This document shows, piece after piece, positions 24,669 through 33,730 of a stretch of DNA of 64,000 nucleotides (the stretch's first letter is position 1; each line of letters begins with the position of its first letter). Position numbers and translations under genes: made by a program. This DNA comes from Kiritimatiellia bacterium (GTDB lineage: Bacteria > Verrucomicrobiota > Kiritimatiellia > RFP12 > UBA1067), in contig JAQUCE010000010.1 in NCBI GenBank assembly GCA_028686345.1, forward strand, positions 1-64,000, written 5' to 3'. The notes below the pieces were generated by a model. That model had not been told where the DNA came from, ran no database searches, and saw only the letters and a program-made list of their open reading frames with translations.

Positions 24669-25970
24669 ATGAACTGGAGAGCTGAGTGGAAAAAACTGGC
24701 AGCCATCACCGGAGTATTTCTAGCGTTCTTTTATCTGCCGGTTGGGCGAGCACGTTTTGATAATGCCGTGATGGAGGCGCTCCATCTGGCTAAGTGGTAC
24801 GCGCAGGAGCATGTATTGCTGTGCCTGATTCCCGCATTTTTTATTGCAGGAGCGATTGCAGTCTTTGTCAGCCAAGCGTCGGTTATGAAGTACCTTGGGG
24901 CCAAGGCCAATAAAGTTCTGGCCTATGGGGTTGCCGCAATTTCCGGGACTATCTTGGCGGTCTGCTCCTGCACGGTGCTGCCGCTTTTTGCCGGAATTTA
25001 CCGCATGGGGGCGGGGCTCGGGCCTGCCACGGCTTTTCTCTACTCCGGTCCGGCCATCAATGTGTTAGCCATCGTGCTGACAGCCCGGGTGCTTGGGATA
25101 GAGCTTGGGATTGCGCGTGCCGTTGGCGCTATAGTATTCAGCGTAGTTATTGGTTTGCTGATGCACCTGATTTTCCGTAAGGAGGAGCAGGAAAAAGCCG
25201 CGGCGCAGATGTTGCTGCCTGATGAGGAGGTATCCCGCCCCCTCTGGCAGAACGGGCTTTATTTCTTTTCAATGGTCGGCATTCTAGTTTTTGCCAACTG
25301 GGGCAAGCCAGATGTTACGACCGGGTTGTGGGCGGCCATCTACGCTGCTAAGTGGATTGTTACTGCCGGGTTTGCCGCTGCGCTGGGCGTGATGTTGGTG
25401 TTGTGGTTTAAGATCACATGGTGGAAGGTCGCGCTAACGGCTGCTCCGGTAGTTGCGCTGGCGATGATCTTTCCTGAACAACCGCTAGTGGCCTTTACCG
25501 CCGGTGTGATCGGGTTGTCAGCTTTCACCAGCACTGATCCAGGCGAGGCAGGCGAATGGTTTTCCTCCTCGTGGGGTTTTGCACTGCAGATCCTGCCGTT
25601 GCTGCTGTTCGGCGTGTTGGTTGCCGGGGCGCTGCTCGGTCGCGTCGGACACGAAGGGCTGATTCCCTCCGAGTGGGTTGCAAGCGCGGTGGGCGGCAAT
25701 TCTCTGCGGGCTAATTTTTTCTCCTCGTTTGCCGGTGCTTTTATGTACTTCGCAACACTGACTGAGGTGCCGATTCTTCAAGGGCTGATTGGAAACGGTA
25801 TGGGTAAAGGGCCGGCGCTGGCGCTGTTGTTGTCCGGCCCGGCCTTGAGCCTGCCAAACATGCTGGTGATCCGCAGCGTGCTAGGAACCAAAAAAACTAT
25901 CGTATTTGTCTCTCTCGTGATTGTGATGGCAACTATCAGCGGCATAATTTTCGGGGCGTTTTTTGGATAA
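24669..25970 (+). CDS. Multi-TM permease of the DUF318/ArsP-like family
   Basis: This 433-residue inner-membrane protein has about ten hydrophobic segments. The family signature CSCTVLPLFAGIYRMGAGLG with FLYSGPAINV lies near residues 98-125, and a second copy-like motif with LSGPALSLPN lies near 380. Such permeases (YraQ, ArsP and SO_0444 relatives) export metals or trivalent organoarsenicals. The position between arsR and thioredoxin-like, ArsF-like and ArsG-like genes supports efflux of a reduced arsenical or another thiophilic ion. The exact substrate cannot be told. An AAGGAG ribosome site is present. Confidence 0.82.
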   Translation: MNWRAEWKKLAAITGVFLAFFYLPVGRARFDNAVMEALHLAKWYAQEHVLLCLIPAFFIAGAIAVFVSQASVMKYLGAKANKVLAYGVAAISGTILAVCSCTVLPLFAGIYRMGAGLGPATAFLYSGPAINVLAIVLTARVLGIELGIARAVGAIVFSVVIGLLMHLIFRKEEQEKAAAQMLLPDEEVSRPLWQNGLYFFSMVGILVFANWGKPDVTTGLWAAIYAAKWIVTAGFAAALGVMLVLWFKITWWKVALTAAPVVALAMIFPEQPLVAFTAGVIGLSAFTSTDPGEAGEWFSSSWGFALQILPLLLFGVLVAGALLGRVGHEGLIPSEWVASAVGGNSLRANFFSSFAGAFMYFATLTEVPILQGLIGNGMGKGPALALLLSGPALSLPNMLVIRSVLGTKKTIVFVSLVIVMATISGIIFGAFFG

Positions 25971-25990
25971 ATAAGTATCGGAGGATAAAA

Positions 25991-26221
25991 ATGAAGATTC
26001 AAGTTTTGGGCACTGGGTGCCCCAAATGCAAGAAACTGGCGGATGCCGTGGATGCGGCTGCCAAAGAACTCCAGTTAGATTACGAGCTGGAAAAAGTGAC
26101 TGATATCAATCAGATCATGGCGTATGGCGTGATGATGACTCCCGCTCTGGCGGTTGACGGGAGCGTCAAGATGGTCGGCAAGGTGCCTTCAATTGAGGAG
26201 ATCAAGAGGTTGCTTGTGTAA
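25991..26221 (+). CDS. Small thioredoxin-fold protein (redox-active disulfide protein 2 type)
   Basis: This 76-residue minimal thioredoxin fold has the motif GTGCPKCKKL (C-P-K-C) at residues 8-16 and a cis-proline turn MMTPALAV. Such proteins usually accompany DUF318 permeases and are thought to reduce or pass metal or metalloid to them. It starts 20 bases after the permease stop behind CGGAGGATAAAA, so it is cotranscribed. It has no signal peptide and is cytoplasmic. Confidence 0.88.
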   Translation: MKIQVLGTGCPKCKKLADAVDAAAKELQLDYELEKVTDINQIMAYGVMMTPALAVDGSVKMVGKVPSIEEIKRLLV

Positions 26222-26283
26222 TTCGAGGGTTGGATGGGTTGGATGGGAGGGATGGGAAGGATGTTTCAGAGAGGAAGAGATGT

Positions 26284-26739
26284 ATGAAAAAAAATGTTAA
26301 ATTGTTCACGTTGTTAATATTGGCACTCGGCCTCAGTGTTTTTAGCGGCTGCAGCAAGGAGAGCGGCGCAAATGAGGGAGGAAAGGCAACCGCGCTTCCG
26401 CGATTGTTGGACCTTGGAGCGCATAAGTGCAGTGCCTGTCAAAAAATGACACCCATTCTCGATGAGCTGACAAGAGAATACAAGGGTGTGCTTGAGGTTG
26501 AATTTATTGATGTCTGGCAGAGTGAGAACAAAGAGCGCGCCATGACATACAAGATCGAAACGATTCCCACTCAGATATTCTTTGCGGCAGACGGCAAAGA
26601 GCTTTGGCGGCACGTGGGCTTTATCTCCAAAGAGGAGATATTGGCGAAGTGGAAGGAGCTGGGCTACGATTTCAAGGAGCCTGCCGGCGGCGGGAGTCCT
26701 GCCAGCAGCAGTGCCGGGTCAATGGCGAACGAAAGGTGA
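26284..26739 (+). CDS. Thioredoxin-fold lipoprotein (ArsE-like position)
   Basis: The protein has 151 residues from the ATG at 26284, which gives a lipoprotein signal (MKKNVKLFTLLILALGLSVFSGCS; Cys near 22). A thioredoxin domain follows with the active site CSACQK near residue 48, cis-Pro in TIPTQIFF, and the C-terminal GFISKEEILAKW. The AGAGGAAGAG upstream fits. It is probably tethered in the periplasm, where it would exchange electrons with the CcdA/DsbD-like ArsG. The order thioredoxin, ArsF, ArsG resembles the arsEFG operon described for trivalent nitroaromatic arsenical resistance in Shewanella. The ArsE equivalence is inferred. Confidence 0.75.
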   Translation: MKKNVKLFTLLILALGLSVFSGCSKESGANEGGKATALPRLLDLGAHKCSACQKMTPILDELTREYKGVLEVEFIDVWQSENKERAMTYKIETIPTQIFFAADGKELWRHVGFISKEEILAKWKELGYDFKEPAGGGSPASSSAGSMANER

Positions 26740-26745
26740 GACACT

Positions 26746-27216
26746 ATGGAGCGCGCTAAAAAAACTCTGACACATGCGCTGATTGCTTTTGTTCTGATCA
26801 GCATCGGCTTTGCAATCGGCAAGCACTCAGCCCGAAGTGACCGCTCCCTTGCAGATCCCTTGATCGAGCAGGGTGATTATCTGGCTGTTTATTATATGCA
26901 CTCCACCTTTCGTTGTGTCACCTGCAGCACCATTGAAAAGATGACCCTGGCTTTGCTTAACAAATCTTACGTTCAGGAGTTGGCGGATGGAAGGGTCAGG
27001 TGGCGGGATGTTGATTTTCAGGAGCACGAGGCGCTGGCGCAGCAGTTTAAGATTATATCCAGTTGTGTTGTGGTGGCTCAGATTAAAAACGGGGCGGTGG
27101 CCGACTACAAGCGTCTGGACGAGGTTTGGACACTGCTGAACAAGCCTGCGGAGTTTGATAAATACATCGGGGGTGCCATCAACGCATATCTTGACCGCAC
27201 TGGAGATCGATCATGA
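26746..27216 (+). CDS. arsF: ArsF-like thioredoxin-fold protein (nitrophenyl compound nitroreductase subunit ArsF family)
   Basis: This 156-residue protein has an N-terminal membrane anchor (about 8-25) and then a periplasmic domain. That domain contains YYMHSTFRCVTCSTIE, giving a CVTC pair near residues 61-64, and DFQEHEALAQQF. This pattern is that of the ArsF family, recalled as part of the arsEFG system for trivalent nitrophenyl arsenicals. It begins seven bases after the lipoprotein gene, and its stop overlaps the arsG start by four bases, so the three are coupled. Redox relay from ArsG to the periplasm is the likely job. Confidence 0.75.
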   Translation: MERAKKTLTHALIAFVLISIGFAIGKHSARSDRSLADPLIEQGDYLAVYYMHSTFRCVTCSTIEKMTLALLNKSYVQELADGRVRWRDVDFQEHEALAQQFKIISSCVVVAQIKNGAVADYKRLDEVWTLLNKPAEFDKYIGGAINAYLDRTGDRS

Positions 27217-27902
27217 GCGGCGTATCAATCCTTTCGGCACTCTGGCTGGGTATTCTGACAGCGGTCAGCCCCTGCCCGCTGGCTACAAACATAGCCGCAA
27301 TCTCCTTTATCGGGCGGAAGGCGGGGAGAAAAAACGAGGTGGTCGGCTCGGGCCTGCTCTACGCGCTGGGCCGGACCATGGCGTATGTTACTCTGGGAGC
27401 CGTGATCACTGCGGGTGTGTTGAGCAGTGCGGGGAGTTCGCGTTTTTTTCAGAGATATTTGAATGAGGCGCTTGGCCCAATCCTGATTATTCTGGGGCTT
27501 GTGTTGCTGGGCTGGATCGGCTCTGGAGCGTCGCTGAGTTTGGGTGCGGCAGGGTTGCAGGACAAGGCCCGGGCAGGTGGGATCATATGGGCTGTTCCGC
27601 TGGGCGCGCTTTTCGCACTATCGTTCTGCCCTGTCTCAGCGGGTCTGTTTTTCGGCGGCTTATTGCCAATGGCTTTGAAGCAGCACTCTGTTTTTATTCT
27701 GCCGATTGCCTATGGCATCGGAACTTCGCTGCCTGTGGTTCTCTTTGCTTTGATCATGGCGTTCGCGTCGAATTATGTGGGCCGGGTTTTCAACAAGCTG
27801 ACGCAGATTGAGTTCTGGGTGCGTTACCTGGCGGGCGCGGCTTTTATTGTGGCAGGCATTTACTATTGCCTGACACAGATTTATGGAATGTCGTTTGTTT
27901 AA
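27213..27902 (+). CDS. arsG: CcdA/DsbD-like membrane protein (ArsG family)
   Basis: This 229-residue protein has six predicted transmembrane segments in a duplicated half-repeat. The first carries the signature TAVSPCPLATNIAAI and the second SFCPVSAGLFFGGLLP, each with one conserved Cys-Pro. These two cysteines form the redox pair that passes electrons from cytoplasmic thioredoxin to periplasmic partners. This family was named ArsG for arsenical efflux, but the DsbD-like build suggests electron transfer at least as strongly. Its end overlaps the convergent oxidoreductase gene by four bases. Confidence 0.8.
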   Translation: MSGVSILSALWLGILTAVSPCPLATNIAAISFIGRKAGRKNEVVGSGLLYALGRTMAYVTLGAVITAGVLSSAGSSRFFQRYLNEALGPILIILGLVLLGWIGSGASLSLGAAGLQDKARAGGIIWAVPLGALFALSFCPVSAGLFFGGLLPMALKQHSVFILPIAYGIGTSLPVVLFALIMAFASNYVGRVFNKLTQIEFWVRYLAGAAFIVAGIYYCLTQIYGMSFV

Positions 27903-29203
27903 GCAAGCGACCATGGGGCGCGCATCGGAGGCGTCAGCATCTGATTGGCCTCATCGTCATTGACAAACTGTTCTTTCAGCGGATCCCACTCCAGCCGTCG
28001 CTGCAATTGCATGGAGATCATGTTGACCAGGCAGGCGCAGCAACTGCGGTGACCGACCTCGATTGGGGCGAACAGTTCAGCTTTGCCCTTGATGCCATCA
28101 ATAAAATTCTGGCTGTGCGCCCAACTGCGTCCAACCTTGATTTTAAACTCTTTCGCATCCATCTTCAGCAGTTTCTCATGTGAGGCTTCAAGTGTGCCCT
28201 CATGGATGCGCAGGAAGAGCCAGCCCTCGTCTCCGACAAATTTTACACCGCGCGGGTTAGCGGTGGTGCCGCCGTATAATTTCACACCATTGGCATAGGT
28301 GTTGGTAAAACCGAACTGCATCGGCGCGTTATAAACACCATTCTTATTGTCCCATCCGCGGGCCTCCACCTCAATCGGGCCTGAGGTGTCGCTGTTGTTG
28401 CCGAACTGGGCAAGGTCAATTACATGGGCGCCGCGATCAGACATTTCACCGCAGCCGAAGCTGAGGTTAAAGCGCCATCCAAAAGAGTCCAGCCCCTCAT
28501 AGTAGGGAATCCGCGGTGTGTGGCCCAACCAGAAATTCCAGTCAAGGCCTTTAGGAACCGCCAGCTCGGCAGGCACGCTGCCGCGACGCTTACGTATCTG
28601 CTGGTGGTGACCCTCGGTGGTGGGCAGGTTGATCTGCATCTCCCGCAGATTGCCGATATACCCGTTGCGGATCAGCTCAACGCAGTAGCGGGCCTGGTCG
28701 CGTGAGCGCTCATGGCTGCCGGTCTGGAGTTTGACACCAGATGCCGCGACTGCATCGCGCAAGGCCTTGCTCTCGCCAATGGAGTTGCAGAGCGGTTTTT
28801 CGCAGTAGATATGCTTGCCCGCCTTGGCTGCGGCGATGCCGACCAAGCTATGCCAGTGATCCGGGGTGGCCACAATCACCGCGTCGAGCTCCTTGTTCTG
28901 CAGCAACTCCCGGAAGTCGGCGTAGCTCCTGCACTCCTTGTTCTCATGGATATTGTTGATCAGCTCGACACCCTTATCCCGGCGCAGGGTATCCACATCA
29001 CAGACCGCCGTGACCGTGGCCTCTTCAAGATTGCTGAAATGCTGTGCCAGCCAGCGTCCGCGTCCGCCGCTGCCGATCAGCCCCATCCGGATGCGTTCAT
29101 TAGCGCCAAAGGCATGCTGTGGAATAATCGTCGGGAATGCGATAGCGGCGGCCGTGGCGGTTACAGTTGATTTCAGAAAAATGCGACGCGTGGTTTTTGA
29201 CAT
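27899..29203 (-). CDS. Tat-exported Gfo/Idh/MocA family oxidoreductase
   Basis: This 434-residue protein has a twin-arginine signal (TTRRIFLKS) and cleavage region near residue 33. The Rossmann start is RMGLIGSGGRGRWLAQH, and the EKP motif is IYCEKPLCNS near residue 145. GCGEMSDRGAHVIDLAQF and a C-terminal DDEANQM follow. NAD(P)-dependent oxidation of a sugar or related polyol in the periplasm is expected. GGAGGCCTTA precedes the ATG. It stands alone, convergent with and overlapping arsG by four bases, and has no functional link to the arsenic genes. Confidence 0.9.
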   Translation of the reverse strand: MSKTTRRIFLKSTVTATAAAIAFPTIIPQHAFGANERIRMGLIGSGGRGRWLAQHFSNLEEATVTAVCDVDTLRRDKGVELINNIHENKECRSYADFRELLQNKELDAVIVATPDHWHSLVGIAAAKAGKHIYCEKPLCNSIGESKALRDAVAASGVKLQTGSHERSRDQARYCVELIRNGYIGNLREMQINLPTTEGHHQQIRKRRGSVPAELAVPKGLDWNFWLGHTPRIPYYEGLDSFGWRFNLSFGCGEMSDRGAHVIDLAQFGNNSDTSGPIEVEARGWDNKNGVYNAPMQFGFTNTYANGVKLYGGTTANPRGVKFVGDEGWLFLRIHEGTLEASHEKLLKMDAKEFKIKVGRSWAHSQNFIDGIKGKAELFAPIEVGHRSCCACLVNMISMQLQRRLEWDPLKEQFVNDDEANQMLTPPMRAPWSLA

Positions 29204-29440
29204 TAAGGCCTCCAGTTAAACTCAATAAAAACAATGTAAAAGCATAGGAGTTTTACGGCGGTAAGTCAAGGCCCGCAAACCGTAATTTTTACGGCCAGGC
29301 TGTAAAGCCGCACGCTAAAGTTTGCTGTTCAGGCTTTAGCCTGATTTAATTTAAATCCGGCCATTGCAAGTCATTAGTGGTAATTCAAGGCAAAATATTC
29401 TATTATTAAATCTCAATCAAATTTTCAGGAAATTTTTCAA
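29204..29440. promoter_or_regulatory. Divergent gap before rny
   Basis: It must contain promoters for the oxidoreductase and rny. A TTCAGGCTTTAGCCTGATTTAA inverted motif at about 29325-29348 resembles CAGGCGTTAGCCTGATTCAA at 4856-4876. CAGGAAATTTTTCAA before 29441 is the rny ribosome site. No strong promoter pair could be fixed. Confidence 0.4.
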
Positions 29441-31018
29441 ATGACATCTTTAGACTGGTATGATTTTAGTGATGCCACTGTTGGGCTTTTGTTCGGCATG
29501 GCAGGTGTGCTGGGCGGTTACGCCCTGCGCGGCCTGGTGGGTCGGTGGCAGGCGGATGCGATTGAGAAACGGGCGAAGCTGGTGCTGGATGAGGCGGATA
29601 TTGAGGTTAAGAACAAACTCAAAGAGGCTGACATTCTGGCGCGCGCAGAGGTGGTGAAGGCGCGTGAGGAGTTTGAGAAAAGCACCAAGGCGCGCCGCGG
29701 TGAGTTGCTGGAAATCGCCAACCGGCTGACCGCACGTGAGGAAAAGCTGGATAAACGCAGCGTTGCCTTGGATGAAAAAGAGCAGCAGCTTGAGACCAAT
29801 ACGGAGAAGTACCGTGTGGAGTCGGAGCGGTTGCACCAGGAGCAGAAGAGCGTTCAACGGAAGCGCACCGAAGCGGATGACCAGTTGCAGAATCTGGCAG
29901 GCATGACCCATGATCAGGCCCGCCGGGAGCTGTATGTGAAGGCTGAGAACGAGGTGCGCGGTGAATCCGGCAATCTGATCCGCCGAGTGCAGGAGGAGAC
30001 CAAAGAGAGCGCCGACCGCGAGGCCGCCCGGATTGTCGCCATGGCGGTGCAGCGCTACTCCACCGCGCACGCCAGCGAGATCATGACCAGCTCGGTGGCA
30101 CTGGAGAGCGATGAGATCAAGGGGCGCATCATCGGGCGCGAAGGACGCAATATCCGAGCTTTGGAAGCGCTGACAGGTGTCTCGCTGCTGGTGGACGACA
30201 CCCCGGAGATGGTCGTGATCTCCGGTTTTGACCCCATCCGGCGGGCGATTGCCAAAAGGTCGCTGGAGCTGCTGGTGGCGGATGGGCGCATCCATCCGCA
30301 GAGGATCGAAGATGTGGTGGCGAGTGTCACTGAGGATATCAATCAAAGTATTTTCGCGGCTGGTGAGACCGCTGCCTTTGAAGCCAATGTGCAGGGCGTG
30401 CCAGTGGAGGTTTTGCGCTGCATGGGGCGGTTGAAGTTCCGGAGCAGTTACACGCAGAATGTGCTGCAGCACTCGGTTGAGGTTGCCCATTTGATGGGGC
30501 TGATGGCCTCTGAGTTGGGACAGGACCCTGTGCTGGCACGGCGGATAGGGTTCTTTCATGACATCGGCAAGGCGCTGGACCATACAGTGGAGGGGCCGCA
30601 CGCCCTGATCGGCGCTGAGTTCCTGCGCAAGAACGGCGAGCAGGAGGAGGTTGTAAACGGTGTGGCCGCGCATCACAATGAGGTGCCTGCCGAAGGGATA
30701 CTGGCGGTGCTGTGCTCAGCGGCGGATGCGATTTCCAGCTCACGCCCCGGCGCGCGTTCGGAGACCCTCGGTACTTACGTGCAGCGGCTGGAGAAGCTGG
30801 AGTCCATTGCCAACGCCTTTGACGGTGTTAAGAGTTCTTTCGCAATCCAGGCGGGTCGTGAGATCCGCGTGATAGTTGACCCGGCAGAGGTGACGGACAG
30901 TGAGGCAATGGTGATGGCGCGTGAGATCTGCTCGCAGATCTCATCCGGGGTGAAGTTCCCCGGCCAGATACGGGTAGTGGTGGTACGCGAAACCCGCAGC
31001 GTGGACTACGCGAGATGA
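29441..31018 (+). CDS. rny: Ribonuclease Y
   Basis: This 525-residue membrane-bound endoribonuclease starts RNA decay in bacteria lacking RNase E control. The N-terminal helix (about 12-32) anchors it. A long charged coiled coil covers about 35-200, the KH domain (IKGRIIGREGRNIRALE) is near 228-245, and the HD hydrolase (FFHDIGKALDH) lies near 370 with a second His in AHHNE. Full length and intact. The YmdB-like gene starts eight bases after its stop, an arrangement conserved in many bacteria. The 408-residue minus-strand ORF over it is a codon shadow. Confidence 0.96.
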   Translation: MTSLDWYDFSDATVGLLFGMAGVLGGYALRGLVGRWQADAIEKRAKLVLDEADIEVKNKLKEADILARAEVVKAREEFEKSTKARRGELLEIANRLTAREEKLDKRSVALDEKEQQLETNTEKYRVESERLHQEQKSVQRKRTEADDQLQNLAGMTHDQARRELYVKAENEVRGESGNLIRRVQEETKESADREAARIVAMAVQRYSTAHASEIMTSSVALESDEIKGRIIGREGRNIRALEALTGVSLLVDDTPEMVVISGFDPIRRAIAKRSLELLVADGRIHPQRIEDVVASVTEDINQSIFAAGETAAFEANVQGVPVEVLRCMGRLKFRSSYTQNVLQHSVEVAHLMGLMASELGQDPVLARRIGFFHDIGKALDHTVEGPHALIGAEFLRKNGEQEEVVNGVAAHHNEVPAEGILAVLCSAADAISSSRPGARSETLGTYVQRLEKLESIANAFDGVKSSFAIQAGREIRVIVDPAEVTDSEAMVMAREICSQISSGVKFPGQIRVVVVRETRSVDYAR

Positions 31019-31025
31019 GGATTTT

Positions 31026-31814
31026 ATGAAGATACTGATGGTAGGTGATATTGTGGGCAGCCCGGGGCGGCGGGTTTTTAATGCGGTTGTGAAAAAGCTG
31101 CGCCGCGCCGGTGAGGCGCACCTGGTGGTCGCCAATGCGGAGAATGCCGCGGCTGGTAATGGTATCACCCCGGCACTGGCTAAAGAGCTGTTCGACAGCG
31201 GCGCTGATGTTCTGACCATGGGCGATCATATCTGGGGCCAGCGGGAGCTTGAGGGTTCAATCCAGCAGATCAAAAATCTGATTCGGCCCTTGAATGTGGC
31301 CGATGGGGTTCCAGGGCAGGGGTGCGTCATCTTGCAGAGCGCATTTGGTCCGATTGCGGTGGTGAATTTACAGGGTCGCGTTTTCATGAATCCGATTGAT
31401 TGCCCTTTTAAAGCCATGGATGCATTGCTTAACACCCTCCCCAGAAATCTCCCGATCCTGGTGGACTTTCACGCTGAAGCAACCTCTGAAAAGATTGCCA
31501 TGGGATATTATCTTGATGGCCGGGTGGCAGCGGTGGTCGGAACTCACACACATGTGCAGACCAGCGACGCGACCATCCTGCCAAAAGGCACAGCTTATAT
31601 GACCGATCTGGGCATGACCGGCCCGGTGCACTCGGTTTTGGGCCGCGATGTGACACCCGTGCTAAAAAGATTTACCACCGGCATGCCCGCCCGTTTTGAT
31701 GTGGCCAAGGGGCCGGCCCTGCTCGAAGGGGCGATCATTGATATTGACCGGGAAACATCAAGGCCAATTTCGATTAAAGCCTGCCGATTCTTTGAGGAGG
31801 AGACCGGGGTATAG
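31026..31814 (+). CDS. ymdB: YmdB-like metallophosphodiesterase (TIGR00282 family)
   Basis: This 262-residue calcineurin-type phosphodiesterase has MKILMVGDIVGSPGRR at the start, VANAENAAAGNGI (metal-binding Asn/Glu), TMGDHIWGQRE, VDFHAEATSEK and VGTHTHVQTSDA, the expected metal ligands in order. In Bacillus, YmdB hydrolyses cyclic nucleotides and RNA-type bonds, affects biofilm genes and binds partners that include RNase Y. The adjacency to rny supports a linked role. GAGGATTTT is the ribosome site. Length is normal. Confidence 0.93.
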   Translation: MKILMVGDIVGSPGRRVFNAVVKKLRRAGEAHLVVANAENAAAGNGITPALAKELFDSGADVLTMGDHIWGQRELEGSIQQIKNLIRPLNVADGVPGQGCVILQSAFGPIAVVNLQGRVFMNPIDCPFKAMDALLNTLPRNLPILVDFHAEATSEKIAMGYYLDGRVAAVVGTHTHVQTSDATILPKGTAYMTDLGMTGPVHSVLGRDVTPVLKRFTTGMPARFDVAKGPALLEGAIIDIDRETSRPISIKACRFFEEETGV

Positions 31815-32071
31815 GGTATAAGGCGGGGTAACTCGAAGGTCAACTGCACCGGAGTTGGGGCCAGGACGCAATGTCACCAGGCCGCCAGGTCATTGGGTCG
31901 CAGCGTAAGGAGCGTGCCGGCCGGGCGACTAGCGCATCGAAGCTGCAGGGCGCGGGCCGTGAACGCGCCGCCCGAACGACAATAATGAGCGAAAAGGATC
32001 GACAAAGTTCACGGCAACGATAAAAAACAGATGGAAAACACCTTAAACCATAAGAAGTTATAGACAAGACG
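31815..32071. repeat. Gap with GCGCGGGCCG and R9 repeats
   Basis: AGCTGCAGGGCGCGGGCCGTG near 31939-31959 matches two copies around 21450 and 21530. The R9 module (32029-32067) matches 24452-24490 and ends directly before the xseA ATG, so the xseA leader is repeat-derived. No gene is seen. Confidence 0.65.
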
Positions 32072-33448
32072 ATGGACGAAACAGTACAGATATTCTCAAT
32101 TTCAGCGCTAACCCGCAAAATCAAAGGTGTTCTGACCACTGAGATCGGACAGGTTTGGGTGGAGGGCGAGATCTCCAACCTCAAGCAGTACTCCTCCGGG
32201 CACACCTACTTTGTTTTGAAGGATCAAACCGCGCAGCTCAACGCAGTCCTCTTTGCCAATGCTCGGTCAGCGCTTGTGCACACCGACTTTTTGAAAGATG
32301 GCCAGCGGGTGCGGGCAGCAGGGATGATATCGGTTTTTGAAACTCGCGGTCAGTACCAGTTGGTGGTGCGCACGATCGAGTCGGCTGGCATTGGGGCCTT
32401 AATGGAGCTTTATGAGGCACTTAAGAAAAAGCTGCGCGATGAGGGGCTGTTTGAAAATATCCATAAAAAACCGCTGCCACTGCTCCCGCAACGCATCGGG
32501 GTGGTGACATCGCCGACCGGCGCGGTGATCCATGATATGCTGAATGTCCTTGAGCGCCGCTTTCCAAATATGCAGGTGCTGCTGCTTCCTGTCAAAGTCC
32601 AGGGCGAGGGGGCGGCAGAGTCAATTGCCCGAGCCATTGAGTGGCTCAATCTCAACTGCGCGCCAGGCTCTCCCCGGGCGGTGGATGTGATGATTGTGGG
32701 ACGAGGCGGCGGCAGCCTCGAGGATTTGTGGGCCTTTAACGAGGAGATTGTGGCGCGCGCGGTCTTTGCCTCCAGGATTCCTGTGATCTCTGCGGTAGGA
32801 CATGAGGTTGATTTCACCCTGACCGATTTTGTGGCTGACCTGCGCGCTCCGACTCCCTCCGCTGCCGCGGAGTTGGTGGTTTTGCCGAAATCTGAATTTG
32901 AAGGGCGAATCGCGCAGCGGAGCGCTGATCTGCGCCGCCTGCTCCTGCAGCAGCACAAACTGCTGGCCCAGCGGCTGGCGCAGCTGACCAGCGCCGCGGT
33001 GCTCAAGCGCCCGGAGCAGGTGGTGGAGAAATATGCGCAGAAGGTTGACTATCTGGAGATGCGTTTACAGCATGCAGTGGTCCAGCGGACAGCGGCTGCC
33101 CGGCTTCGAGCAGAGCAGCTCTTCAGCCGGATGGGGCTCGTGCGGGAGCGTAGAGTCGCGGAGCTGAGAGCGCGGCTGGCAGGCGGCCGGCAGCGCATGG
33201 GCATGGGCGCAGCGACTCTGCTGGCGCACAGTAAGGGCCGGGTTGAGACACTGCGCCGTCAATTGATGCTGCTGGGTCCTCTGAAGGTTTTAGAGCGGGG
33301 ATACTCCCTGACACGGGGGGCTGACGGCGCTTTAATCAGGTCAGTGGACGATGTGGCTCCAGGCGCTGCGGTTTTGACGCAGGTTGTTGATGGAGTGATC
33401 CATTCAAAGGTTGATAAAAATTGTGAGAGGAGTGCGGGCGATGAGTGA
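32072..33448 (+). CDS. xseA: Exodeoxyribonuclease VII large subunit
   Basis: This 458-residue catalytic subunit has an N-terminal OB fold (QVWVEGEISNLKQYSSGHTYF, about 25-110), a nuclease core with GVVTSPTGAVIHD near 143, and the signature VGRGGGSLEDLWAFNEE near 210. A long coiled-coil C-terminal part follows for small-subunit binding. It degrades single-stranded DNA with XseB. Its 3' end overlaps the xseB start by eight bases. The ribosome site is weak and the leader is formed by repeat R9. Confidence 0.96.
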   Translation: MDETVQIFSISALTRKIKGVLTTEIGQVWVEGEISNLKQYSSGHTYFVLKDQTAQLNAVLFANARSALVHTDFLKDGQRVRAAGMISVFETRGQYQLVVRTIESAGIGALMELYEALKKKLRDEGLFENIHKKPLPLLPQRIGVVTSPTGAVIHDMLNVLERRFPNMQVLLLPVKVQGEGAAESIARAIEWLNLNCAPGSPRAVDVMIVGRGGGSLEDLWAFNEEIVARAVFASRIPVISAVGHEVDFTLTDFVADLRAPTPSAAAELVVLPKSEFEGRIAQRSADLRRLLLQQHKLLAQRLAQLTSAAVLKRPEQVVEKYAQKVDYLEMRLQHAVVQRTAAARLRAEQLFSRMGLVRERRVAELRARLAGGRQRMGMGAATLLAHSKGRVETLRRQLMLLGPLKVLERGYSLTRGADGALIRSVDDVAPGAAVLTQVVDGVIHSKVDKNCERSAGDE

Positions 33449-33677
33449 TAAAAAGATGAGTTTTGAGGAGTCGTTGAAACGTCTGGATAAGATTGTGCAG
33501 GAGATGGAGTCCGGTGAGATGGAGCTGGATGCCATGATCAGCGCCTTTGAGGAGGGGCAGCTTCTGTTAAAAGCCTGTACAGCCAAGCTGAACGAGGTGG
33601 AGAAGAAGATTGAAAAGGTGGTAAAGGGCGCGGATGGAGAGTTGACGACCGCGCCTTTTGAGAGTGCCGAGCAGTAG
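33441..33677 (+). CDS. xseB: Exodeoxyribonuclease VII small subunit
   Basis: The protein has 78 residues from the ATG at 33441, preceded by GAGAGGAG; the ORF-track start at 33411 is upstream of this. MSFEESLKRLDKIVQEMESGEMELD is the family signature, followed by FEEGQLLLKAC. It forms the helical partner that coats XseA. It overlaps xseA by eight bases in another frame, so translation is coupled. Confidence 0.96.
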   Translation: MSDKKMSFEESLKRLDKIVQEMESGEMELDAMISAFEEGQLLLKACTAKLNEVEKKIEKVVKGADGELTTAPFESAEQ

Positions 33678-33696
33678 GGGCGAATAATATTCGCCC
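33678..33696 (+). terminator. Hairpin after xseB
   Basis: GGGCGAATAATATTCGCCC is a perfect palindrome immediately after the xseB stop, followed by CTCTTT, a poor U-tract. It may weakly terminate or protect the transcript; the rotamase gene follows 34 bases later. Confidence 0.5.
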
Positions 33697-33730
33697 TCTT
33701 TGCTGTGAACAAGAAACCAAAGAGGATCGA

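Noticed and set aside
29450-30676. 408-residue minus-strand ORF
   Set aside because: It is antisense to the complete rny gene and has no recognisable motif; a G+C-rich codon shadow.
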